Positions 39,611 to 51,311 of a DNA stretch of 64,000 bases are shown here, in pieces. The notes under the pieces were generated by a model, which was not told where the DNA came from, searched no databases, and saw nothing but the letters and a program-made list of their open reading frames with translations. The position numbers were made by a program, and so were the translations under genes. The DNA is from Ulota crispa (Eukaryota > Streptophyta > Bryopsida > Orthotrichales > Orthotrichaceae): positions 16,712,483-16,776,482 of the forward strand of contig OY987249.1 in the NCBI GenBank assembly GCA_963920765.1, in the 5' to 3' direction. Positions within the stretch are counted from its first letter, which is position 1. Every line of letters begins with the position of its first letter.

Positions 39611-41246
39611 TTAACTACCTAAAGAACCAAGTGATTGTTCAACGGACACTTGAAAACTCAAGTAGGGTCATATGTGGTCAAATTTTATTGGATGTTTTCA
39701 AAATCAACACAATGTGTAAGGTGTATCCTCTAATTGGAAATGTAATTTTTTCTCCAATTGGGTGCTTGATTCAAAAGTTATTCTGCCTAAAAGAATTTGG
39801 GCAGCTTAGGCAATTTGGGCATCTTAGGCAGTTTGGGCATCTTTGGAGAATTTTATGCTAAATCTCTCTCTAGCTTTTGAAACTTGACATGTATGTAACT
39901 AACAAAACATGAAATACAATTGTCAAAAATAAATAAATAAATGAGCTCTCAAATCACATTCTAGAAGAGTCACAATTTGATTTATTATGTGACACTATTA
40001 AAAGTAATTTTAATATGAACCCATTTCGCTCATATATGCCAAAGTCATATGAAATCTTGGTGTTGCTAAAAGTTCATGGCTTCCAAATAAATACAAATGT
40101 TCAAATATGTATTTGTGGAGGTATACCCCTTTTTGAACTATAATAACTACATTATAATAATTACAGTATTTTAGTTATATAAGAGTTGATAAAGATGTAA
40201 GAATGATTTTTTTTAACATATATGTATGTATGGGTATACATAGGTATATACAAAATACAAACCTAAATCATTCTATATTTTTAATTCTAATCATCAAACT
40301 TTAAGCCCTAAAGGACCAAGAGTGCCAAAAGAGAAAAAATCTCAGAAATTGCCAACTTTTAGTGCATTGCTCAAAATTGAAAAATGTTTTTTCTGAATTT
40401 CAACTGTACAAACATGTATTGAAAATAAAGCCAATGTGTACTTATAAATTTCAACCCATTTGACAGTGTGGATTGTAAGATTATAACAGTTGAAGTGTAA
40501 AAATCAATTGGATTTTATTCTTGCAAAACAAGATCAACACACTTTAAGCCCTCAAGAAGTAAAATTTGTGCTTTTACACAAATTTGAGCTTTTAGACCAT
40601 TCATAAGTATATGATGTTAGGTACACTCTTGAAATTTTTCAAAAGCAAATACAAAATCTAGCTTATTCTAAATCACCTTGCAATGCAAGGAGGTTAAGTG
40701 AATTGGCAATTCACTAGTCATTCATTTATAATTTCTTTTGCAATGAGGAAGTCTCTTATTTGAAATTTGAACAATAGAAAGTATGAGACAAACATTTGGA
40801 ATATGTGAAAAAATTCAAGAACTTTGAATAGAATGCAAGATAATAGGGCCTAAAGTTAGAAGAAGCTGTTTTTCTTGAAACTGCATGGACATAGTTAGCA
40901 AAATTTGACTCTTCTAGAATGTGATTTGAGAGCTCATTTATTTATTTTTGACAATTGTACACCATGTTTTATTAGTTACATACATGTCAAGTTTCAAAAA
41001 CTGGAGAGAGTTTTAGCATAAAATTCTCCAAAGATGCCCAACTGCCTAAGCTGCCCAAATTCTTTTAGGCAGAATCACTTTTGAATCAAGCACCCAATTG
41101 GAGAAAAAATTACATTTCCAATTAGAGGATACAAGTTTAGACATTGTGTTTCAATTTTGAAAACATCCAATAAAATTTAACCACATATGACCCTACTTGA
41201 GTTTTCAAGTGTCCGCTGAACAATCACTTGGTCCTTTAGGGGTTAA
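39611..41246. mobile_element. Foldback element with ~370-bp inverted arms
   Basis: About 39611-39985 is repeated inverted at about 40905-41246 with high similarity, from TTAACTACCTAAAGAACCAA / CCTTTAGGGGTTAA at the tips to AATCACATTCTAGAAGAGTC inside. The outer tips belong to the TTAACCCCTAAAGGACC type. The arms contain a short TTGGGCAGCTTAGGCAATT repeat tract. The frame at 39631-39861 is within an arm and is not a gene. The ~920-bp centre is non-coding. Confidence 0.85.
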
Positions 41247-44200
41247 AGAAAATGTAAAACTAATAAAAGGATGAACAAATCAAAATGCCAACATCAACCA
41301 TGATGAAATGTGAATTGCAAAGATCCAAATTATGTACTTGAAAAAAATTACAAATAGGTTTTTACAAATGACAAATGTTACAAGAATAAGATCCTTTAGA
41401 GGAAATGAAGCATTCATACTACACAATGAATCTTTTCTTCAAAGCCTATAATCTAAATGCATCAAGGAGCACCCTAAGATTGATTGAAAATTTTCTATTA
41501 GAATTTAAGTTGCAATTTACTAAACAACCTCTTGAAAAAGAAGTAAAAAACTTCTAGATTACAAATAGATAAGAGGAACCAAAGTGGACAAACTTCATAA
41601 AACAATATTTAATCATCCACAAGAATAAGTTTTTTTTGAGTTTCCATTGATTTTTACCAGGATTCCTATCAATTTTCTTGGCAACAATGGATGAGATCCG
41701 CAAATCTCTAGAGTACGTGCAAAAGAAGCCAATTTGAGAGCTAGTTTGGAACTTTGGACAAGAGAACTTTAGAATTTAGTTGATATCCATTAATCAAGCA
41801 CTTGTTCAATTGGGCTTTTTCATTTATACTACTTCTTGAAATAATATGCTATCAACCATGCTAGATTGTTAAGTGCCAACAACTTTCAACAATAGAAGTT
41901 CAACAACAATTTGATTGCAAAATTTACATAAAGATTTACCATGTAGAAATGAAATATAAAAGGTGCTCTTATCCAATATAAGCATGAAGTATGACAACAT
42001 TATGAAGAGTTAATGATAAGTCCACAAAAATCCTCACTAGAAAAAAGACATGCAATAAACAACTAGGTACACAACAACTGCACAACAACAGCACGACTGT
42101 AATTGAGTCATTTTGTAATTGTTTTATAGGTGTTGTTTAGTTGTTTAGTTGTGATCTAGTTGTTTATTGTCATTTTTCTTCTAGAATTTGGTAGCATAGG
42201 CTTAATGAAAACTCTAAATTTATATGTGAGTTTGTTTATTCTTCATCAAAAGTAACAATAAAAAACAGAAAATCAAATTATCTAAATCACAAAATCCCAA
42301 TATCATAATTTGGGAAAAAAAACGCAATTTTGTAACTTTTGGATTATACTTTTTTAAGGAGTTTTTGGTAATTTATAGTGAATTTTATGATGATTTCTTT
42401 TGGAACCTTACGTCAAGGATAAAATATTTTGAAAGAGTTATCAAAAAAATCACTTCAAATCACCAAAATATTCTCAAAAATGAAAAATTGAATGCCTCCA
42501 AAATTTGTTTTGGGAAAGACCTTTTCCCAAAGTAAGAAATATTGTGATCTAGAAAGAAGTTCATTGATTGAGCAAAAACCATTATAAAACTAGCAAACAT
42601 GAGAAAAGCACCTTATTTTCCTAAATATAGATGACAACACATAATTGCTAATATTTATTTTAAGAACGCAATTGTTTTATATTCAAAAATTAAATAATAA
42701 GAGTATATTAAAAGCTTCTAAGAAATTTAGTACAATAAAACTCAACTAAACTAATATTACCTAAGCTAATATCCTCTTGTAACTAATATCTGTTATAGGT
42801 CACTCCCTTTCCACCCTTCTATGTAAACAAATAACATCCAACAACCATTATCCCCATTCAATCCCAAGCATATTAGTTTAATCAAGTGCTACTATAATTT
42901 GAGTATAAAAAAAAATTGTATTCCACATGTCTACTTGTAATCCTCACACTTTCAATGTTGTCTAGTTTTTGATAATTTTTGAGTGTTTGTTTCATTTCTA
43001 AATATTTGTAAGGAAAATTAAAGCTAATGTATAAAGTTTTAAGAAATTAAGTACATGGTAGAATTAGATGTTAATTAAGTACTCTCAATTTTTAGAGAAT
43101 AAAGAAGTAAATTAAATTATCCATATAATCAAAATTTGAATGTTCTATGTATAAAATATAAGTATTATTAAGACAACAAGCAAACAAATAAGGAAAACTA
43201 TCATGAATATTTGTTTATTGCTTCCCGCCTTGACAATCATCAATTCCATCTTTTTCTACAATTTTTATCAATAGAAATTATGTATGTTAGTAAAAACAAC
43301 CTAAATTTAGTATGCGATACACAGATCCTGTCTTAAGATTTCATAAACCACATTTGATATAAACAAAAATAGTATAAATTATTCTAAAACTAAAAAGTTT
43401 TGCAAATATCACATATATTTGTGCATAAATCTAAATAAGAAATATTAATAGGAAAAACTAACATGAATGTTTACTACACATTGTATTGCAGCATCTCAAT
43501 GATCCAAAAAAAGTATTCAAGTAAGTATTTTGAATCAAAATTCTAACAGTTTGTGCATATGCAATTTAAGTTAGTAACCTTACATGCACAAAATCAAGGC
43601 GAGTGGTTGTTGTGTCGATATCTTGTTCTACGTCAACTAGAAGCCTTCCCTAGTTCAGAATTATAATGGCTAATTATAAGGCCATGTGATTTATATAGAA
43701 TACTGGTTGATGCTTGTAGCTTAATACACTACTATTTTATTCTTGTTCTATACAAAAGAGATACGGTCATTTCAATTTTCTCAAAGCTATAAGAAAATCA
43801 TAATCATATATAAAAAAGTACATTTTTTTAACTCAAATAATCTATTTCATGTTTATGTTTTTCTGCAAAAGGTTTTTTACTTGATCAACTAATTCTTCAT
43901 TAATCGATTTGCCCATGTTTCCGAGACGTTGTACACTTTCTCCCAATCCTTGTAAATCTTCATCTTGTTTTCTAGTAAACACAGTTATATATTATTCCAG
44001 TGAATGAAAAAAAATGGGGGGATATACCATAAATATTGAATCACTCAAGCGATATGAACAAAACATAACAATTTTTTTTTGTATAATGTCTATTTCCAAT
44101 ACTCTAGCTTCATTAATTAATTGTATTTACTTTTGGAATAAAATCTTTACAGTTGGATAGAAACAAGAAACAAGCACAATTCAAGCGTAGTTACAAGAAA

Positions 44201-46008
44201 TGTGTTGGATATGATATCAAGATCATGTTTTATTATATTTAGGATATCAAAAACACTTTTGTGTCTTTGATTTCTCTTACATAGTAAGTACACTTTGTAT
44301 GTCATTAAATATGTATTCATGGTTTTTAAATTTATCATTTTGTTTTAAGCAATCTCAAAAAATGATTAAAATCATGGATGCGTATCATACAACAACTTCG
44401 AATATATATATATATATATAGTGTGTGTTGATCAAGTGTAGATTTTGGAAGTTATGCATCTTGGTTTTATATGATGAAACTAAATAATATGATAAACTTT
44501 ATTAATGTAGTATAGTTTACTTGATCTGGAAAGCCTGTCGTTCGTACTCAGAGCTCACAAAATTTTCTTTATTGCGAAAGATGGTGGAAGTAGGAAGGGG
44601 CTTCAATGATGGCTTTATATTTTTTGTTGATTCTTTTTGGTTCATTTTCATGTATCAACTACTCCAATTCTTGTGTTATTTTTCTTGTTACAGTCACTTT
44701 CATTAATCTATCCAAAGAATACCAAGATACACTCAATTGGCAATCACATTGTTTTGTGTGGTGCATGGGATGGTTTTAAATATTAGTATAGTTCATATTT
44801 CATATACTTTTAAACAACACCATCATATAACACCTACCTAAATTTTTACCAAAGTTCACTTTATTCATAACTAAATTACACGAATTTAAGAAGATGTGAA
44901 TTTATTGATGCCAGCATATGAAAATAAATTCAATCAGGTTAGGTATATCTGAATAAATAGCTAGTTTACAACCTTTATGTCTTGCACAAACAAAATAATA
45001 CATGCTTGAGTTTCAAAACTCTGTATATTGATTTTGAAGATATTGATTTTGAATAGGGCTCTCTTTAGAATATGATGTATTCATTTTTGTAATTAATAAA
45101 AGAATATATAGTAGCATTCAATCCTAGAAAATTTTATTACGTGTTAATTCTATACAACAAAATATTCAATTTATCAATATGTCTTGATGTAATTTTACTG
45201 AATTATGATAAACTCTAGAACTTGTTTGAAAAGTAAATAAAGTTTTGGTTGAAAGATTTCATTGAATGGTTTAGATTCTTGTTTCTTAGAATTTTCATAC
45301 CTAAAGTTGCCATTGTGGGTATTTGAGTTGAAGTTTAAATGACGGAAATGTAAATTGCCTTTTTACAAATTTGGGGTTGGGAATAAGGTCTTTTGTTCCA
45401 ATATTTAGTAGTGTTCTTAAGCATTGGCCAAGAGATACACGTAAGGGAAATTTCTTTGTTGTTTGCGCTGCCCACATTTGCAAACTTTGACTTGCATTCC
45501 ATCTTATACTTTTATCGTCTAATTTATTATCAGTTTTGCAATTAATACTTGATTTCGTGTTATTTAGATTTTTCCCAAAGCAAGTTTTGTTGTTTTTTTC
45601 CATTTATCATTCAACGTCCATAACATACAAATTTTAATAGTGATATTGTTCATTCAAGTATCTGATCATTTACAAGCTTCAAGCATCTTTGTTTTTTTAT
45701 AATAAATTTATGATTTTCGTTCTTGCAACCCTAATATTTAATACCAATATTGCTTTTTTAATTTTTTTGGAAGTTATTGTTTAACAATAGTAATTATGCT
45801 TTTAGTGTTTGAATTGTGTAAAAAAATTCACAACTATGCTACTATACAATAGAAATAAAATGACTTTGACATTATCTACGGTAGTATAGTATAGTCATGT
45901 CAAATTAATCTGTGGAGCAAATTCTAGGTTTAAATTTTTAATAAATTGAAGACAAAATTAATTCAAAATTTAAGTTTTGTTGCCTTATTGGTACGAGTTA
46001 CTCAACGA

Positions 46009-46041
<33 letters not shown>

Positions 46042-46746
46042 CTGTCACATTTTCATCTATTGGGCTTCCTAAAGGTACCAAAAATTAATTGCTAGGCTCA
46101 TGGATCGAAATGCGTAATCTATAATCATCATAAACAAATGAATTGGGTAGAAAACGCTTGAGTCTATTTTTTCAACAAACGCATCAGCATAACATGTTAT
46201 TACAACTTTTAATGCCCAACCTATAATTTAGTCCTCTAAAATGTTTCAATTTTTTTTCTTTTTTTTAGAATTTTTTCTTTCTGTTAAAAAATATGTAAAG
46301 TTCAAACTTTATCCGCTCTATGGATGCATCCCTTTATAGAGGGCCTTTAATAGTTCCACACTTACACACGTTAGCTTATATCGCAAGGATTTATCATCAA
46401 AATGCTAGTTTGAATGAATGATATAATGTTACAATTGTAACATCATATTATATAATGCATCTGAGCTCTAAGGTTTTTCCATATCTCATAAAACAAATTA
46501 ATAAATTTTCATTTTCATGAAAAAAATAGTTGTTTCAAGTTTTTAGAGGGCCAAAGTATTTCAAATTTAAGTTTCTTCCTAAGTCCAAGTAGTACCTTTT
46601 GAGAACTTTTACAAATATCAAACACGTATATTCCAGTTAAAAAATCTACGGTTTAAAATAAAACAAATAACCCAATGAATTTCTCTTGTTGTTCAAAATG
46701 AATAATCTATGTTATTGCTGCTATTACAATTGCTTAATCCTAACTG
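41247..46746. other. 5.5-kb AT-rich desert, no gene recognised
   Basis: Only low-complexity sequence, a (TA)10-like run near 44405 and an A-run at 46018-46040. A 100-codon minus-strand frame at 45301-45603 is not supported by start context, codon composition or family resemblance. A local inverted patch near 42060-42170 (ACAACTAGGTACACAACAAC against GTTGTTTAGTTGTGATCTAG) may be a small element. Confidence 0.3.
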
Positions 46747-47003
46747 GAACACCATATTAGTTAAATTAGGAAAAAGAGTACATTTTGGGACTTTCAGGTG
46801 ATCACCTCAAACCGAGCTTGCATCGTGTTTTTGGTACACTTGCGGACGTGCCCTCATCTTAGAGGAGGAATTTGCAAGGGCAAAGTCTTAGTGGCTCAAA
46901 CTAAATTTGATACCTTCAAATCTGATTTAAAGTAACTTTTTGGGTTTGAGGTGGAGTACAAAATGGTACCTCCATTTATCCCAATTTAATGAATATGGTG
47001 TTC
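46747..47003. mobile_element. MITE, GAACACCATATTMRTTAAATT type
   Basis: GAACACCATATTAGTTAAAT on the left pairs with ATTTAATGAATATGGTGTTC on the right; 257 bp, non-coding. Same terminal type as 16297 and 50622. Confidence 0.7.
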
Positions 47004-48442
47004 TCATCTTTTTCTTTTTCTTTTTCCTATTTTGATGATTTTAAAAAGAACTGATAGGTATATTGCTTTGAAAAAAAAATTATAAATCCATGAAACTGCT
47101 CAAATATTGCTCAAGGGCTTCTCAATGGCAGAAACACACCTATTAGCAATATTGTTACAAATTATGTTCAACAATTTATCAACAGATCAAAAGAATGCAT
47201 AAGTTTTTGTCTTCAAGAATAGACTACATTATATGACATGTGGTATTACTGCTACAAAAAAAAATTGTATTTATTTTGATCTCATTCATGATAACAAACT
47301 TTCTGAATGTTATTGGCAAGCTTTTTCAACATGCACTTAACAGCTCAAAATAACAAATTTTATCAAAAGGTCAGTTAGAAATTGGAATAGGTTAATCAGG
47401 AGTAAATACTTAATGTTCTTTGTGAATTTAAATGTGAGTGAAAAAATGTACATGCTACATATGGTTACAAAGAATCTCAATCCCAAGCAAATGATGCAAG
47501 AGCAAAAATAAATAAAAACGTGTAGCTTTTTAGATACAAAACTCAACTAATCTTTTTAAAGTCAGGTAGAATACTCCTACAACTATCCATGTTTTTGAAT
47601 CACTCCAAATAATGTACTTGAAATAGTTACAACTAGGTGTTGAAATGGTGTCGGTATCAAAATGAAGGCACCAAACATTCAACCTAGGTATTTCTTTGTA
47701 AATAGAGATACTTGATTGATTTGAAGCATACAAATACCACATGTCAAACTGAAATGGCATTTCTTTTTTAAGAAAGATTAGTAAAGACGTCTTTATTTGT
47801 TACAAAAAGCAGACATACATACTTGTATGTATCTATATAGTATACAGATACTGACTTTGCTTGAGTTGGACATGTATGGATAATGCATCATTCAACTTTA
47901 CAAAAATTAATATCTCATAAATCAATTCGTCTAAAATTCAATCTTGATGTACTTTGCAAAAATTCATTAGCTCACAAGTGGTCTAGAGTCTAACCCTCAT
48001 GCCCCATCATTTTGATTTTTTTTTGAGACTAAAAATATCAATTGCTTTCATAACAATGTTCAAATATAAACTTTGCCAGGGGGCACTTGGCATTTTATTA
48101 ATTTTCTAACACACGCATGGAGGGTATTTGGTGTTTTATACTTGGGACATGGCTTATTGTGTCAAGTTCCACCAAAAAGTTATAGAAAATTTTGGCAAAG
48201 AACATGGTTGAAGAGCACTTGGTGTTCTATATCTTGTGCATCCTTTATTGCTTCAACTTACAACAAAAAATTTAGAGGGTATTGGAAAAAGGCATATTGA
48301 GGAAAATTCTCCCACTTAGTATATATATAGTTCAAGGAATAATGTGCAAAATATGATATAGAATCCTAAATAAGTTAAAAGCTTGTTGAAGTTGTAGAAC
48401 TTTTGTTATACTTAACAAGAATCAATACGCAAAAAACAACTA
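47004..48442. other. AT-rich spacer, no gene recognised
   Basis: A local duplicated phrase at about 48085-48240 (GGCACTTGGCATTTTA / GAGCACTTGGTGTTCTATA) suggests a short diverged tandem. No gene. Confidence 0.3.
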
Positions 48443-48756
48443 AGGTAGGAACACCCATAAATGTCAGTGCCCCCATAATTGTCACCTTTGAAATCTTGGA
48501 AAATTTGTGGAAATGAATAGATGTAATTACAAGGATGTACAACATGTGAACATGAAACTTTTGTGTTGGTTATGGGTGCAATGGCAGTTTGCTCTTTAAA
48601 AATTCACAACTTATTCTCAAAGTATCCAAATATTACATTCAAAAGTGCAAACTCATTTTTTTTCTATTTGTAATAAGATCTTATAATTTGCTAGTTGTTT
48701 ATTAATAGTCATCATGTTCAAAACCCTTAGTTTGACGTTTATGGGTGCTCCCACCT
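48443..48756. mobile_element. MITE, AGGTAGGAACACCCATAA type, TA duplication
   Basis: Ends AGGTAGGAACACCCATAA and inverted AGGTGGGAGCACCCATAA, with TA on both flanks. The 314-bp interior belongs to the same subfamily as 12063, 61583 and 63289. Confidence 0.9.
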
Positions 48757-48877
48757 TAGGTGAGTGAAGACATTATGTGGATAATAATCGGTTTGATGGT
48801 GCTTTGTCAAAATTGATCAAGTCCGTCAACCTGAATTTTTGTACGTACTCCTAAATTGTCCTAACTTGGAAGCTTCT

Positions 48878-49775
48878 TTAACCCCTAAATGCCCAAGGCA
48901 CCCAATTTGGGTGTCCAAAAAACTTAAGAAAACTTTGAAATCTCGTTGAAGGTATAGATTTTATCATTTTCAGGTTTTTTTTTCTTGGACAAGTTGCGCA
49001 CTAAAGTTAGCTTCATCATTCAAATTAAATTTCCTCCATATCTTATTTCAATTGTTTTTGGTGAAAGGTTAACTACAAGCATACATTTTGTGACATGAAT
49101 AGTGTCATGAATAGTGTTGTGAATAGTGTCACGAAGCCTATGAGAAGTTGCCACATTGAAAAGGCGGGCATCAAGTTGAGCAAAAGGTGAAGATTTCCTT
49201 TGGGCACTCCCTTGGGCAATTAGGGCCTTTTTACTGAAATTTTGACATCTAACAAAATCTAAAAGTGCTTTTGGACTAATTTCACTTGGTATGTATTTGT
49301 TATAAAAATGAGAATCCATTCACCGTTGAAAATTCTTTCATCCATAATGATTTTTGGTCAGCAATTGAAGTTGAAAATTTCTTTGTATTAGACAGTTGTG
49401 TTGCAGGCTCATTTGTGAAATTGTGGTCATGGATTTGGAAGGAAGGCCATTGGTATTGAAGTAACAACAATAAACACTAAGTAGTTGTCTTCCAATTTTG
49501 TATCCAGAAGTTACCAATTTGCATTAAAAGTTTTGGGCAGCTTCAGAAAAAGCAAAAAATTCCATACTCACCATCATTCAATTGCAAATATCTTAAAATC
49601 CGCACGACCATTTTGGATTCTTTTTGGGTAGTGCCATTTAGAAGCTTTGAAGTTCAAGATTCAATAGTTACAATTTTATTTTGACATTTAATAATGATCT
49701 TACAAGGACAATTTAAAAACTTCAAAACTACCTTCCAAAAACAAGAAAAACACCCTTTGGGCATTTAGGGGTTAA
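48878..49775. mobile_element. Non-autonomous element, TTAACCCCTAAATGCCCAA type
   Basis: Tips TTAACCCCTAAATGCCCAA and inverted TTAACCCCTAAATGCCCAA are perfect over 19 bp. 898 bp. The minus-strand frame at 49020-49319 shows no family resemblance and contains an ATAGTGTCATGAATAGTGTT tandem, so it is not called a gene. Confidence 0.8.
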
Positions 49776-50621
49776 TAACTAATTATACATTGTGTTCATG
49801 TTATGTTTGCACTATTCTAAGTGGAACCTTCACTAGCATCCGAGCTTGTCCAATGGTTGATTGGGATTTAATATATCAATATGATCTTGTTGAAGCTCTT
49901 ATATCCTTACACTGTATTAATCAAATTTGTTGTTGCTTTTCAAGTGCGTTTGAGTTGCATCAAATCAATCACTTCACTTGTTTCCTATTCTTAGTGGCTA
50001 TTTGGTTCAATGTAAGGAAAAGGAAGCTAAACTCTTACAAATACAATTGAATTCCCATACCAATGCAATTAAAGAAACATGGAAGAGTATGTACATTCAT
50101 AGGTGATAGTTTTTTCAACCAATAAAGAACATGAATTACTTGTTGCTAAACACAAAGGGTTCAATTTTTTCAATAAGTACAGTTTGTTGCAAAATCAAAC
50201 GATCGTACTTATTGCCACCTTGAAACTTTGTTGCCAATTAGAAAGCAAAGTATTTTTCCCCAATACTTTGCTCATCTGTAAATTCCTTGGAATGGTCTTG
50301 AGATGGATCTTTATGGTTGTTTCAGACAATGATAAATTTAATAAAATCCACAGACACAAATGACCATTGTTGATTGGGAATCAAGAAGAGTAGCAGAAGC
50401 ACTTTATAATAATGCAAATGGTTGTTCTATATACAAGTCATCTCAAGAAAACCTAATTTCATTTGAAGGTCTTATTTGAGGGCAATAAAAATCTCCAAAA
50501 CTGAATTCCAACATACTCTTGAAACAATTGAATACATGCAAAAAAAAATCATGACAATACTGACAGTTACAAGATTAAATAGGTTCTTGTGAAATATACA
50601 TACGTTCTTCAAAAGTATAGA
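49776..50621. other. AT-rich spacer, no gene recognised
   Basis: Two 86-codon frames (49790 and 50103) lack any supporting feature. Confidence 0.3.
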
Positions 50622-50771
50622 ACGCATTATTCATTAAATTGGGAAAAAGTGACAATTTGGGACTTTCGGATTTTATGTTTTTTGAAGAGTACTCAATAAA
50701 TACTCTTCAAAAAAACATAAAATCTGAAAGTCCCAAAATGTCACTTTTTCCCAATTTAATGAATAACACGT
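50622..50771. mobile_element. Hairpin MITE, 150 bp, near-perfect palindrome
   Basis: Two ~68-bp arms (tip ACGCATTATTCATTAAATTG) are almost exact inverted copies around a loop of about 15 bases (AATAAATACT region). TATAGA flanks both ends (50616-50621 and 50772-50777), a 6-bp target duplication. The transcript of either strand would form a long hairpin. Confidence 0.9.
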
Positions 50772-51311
50772 TATAGAAGTTCGTTACCTAATTTTTTATC
50801 TTTGCTGTCATCAAGGCAATATTGAGAGTCAAGAACTAAGGGGTCTGTAACCATTATTGCATAATTTCAGGTAGAAAATGATGATTTGGAAGAGAACATA
50901 TGTGCTTGCCTGTACATGGAAATTTCAAGAGATTTGTTTGTTGTTGCAAGTATGCCGGTATTGTTTCTTTTTCTATTTCTTTTTTGCAGAAGGCATGACT
51001 GTCATAACAAAACATTATTTTGCAAGCAAGGTTTAAGAAAACAATCCATACCATACAAATTTTAGGAAAGTAACAGAACCAAAATTTGGATACATGAAAT
51101 TGGACATTGTCAAAAGACAAAGAATGGCATCTGCAAGGACAAGACTAACCCAAGACGAGTCTAACTCAGTGATCTAGAATTAAGTTGATTAAAAATGGGC
51201 GACAGAGAAGATGTCGGAGCAGATTTTTTCTGTTTGACATGGAAAATGAGAGGATTTAGAATAAGATAGCTAATAATAAGATGCGAAGTAGATGATGCTC
51301 CAGTTGATCTC
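50772..51311. other. 3' region of the tRNA-editing gene
   Basis: Downstream flank of the minus-strand YbaK gene; includes its 3' UTR. No other gene seen. Confidence 0.4.

Noticed and set aside
39631-39861. 76-codon frame with repeated GQLRQFGHLRQFGHL
   Set aside because: Lies within the arm of the foldback element; the repetition is a short tandem in the DNA.
45301-45603. 100-codon minus-strand frame in the AT desert
   Set aside because: No recognisable domain, and composition is only slightly better than its surroundings. Cannot be supported without transcripts.
46018-46040. A-run as a SINE or retroposon tail
   Set aside because: No upstream tRNA-like A/B boxes or target duplication that I could see.
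49020-49319. 99-codon minus-strand frame
   Set aside because: Inside a non-autonomous element and contains a short DNA tandem; no family resemblance.
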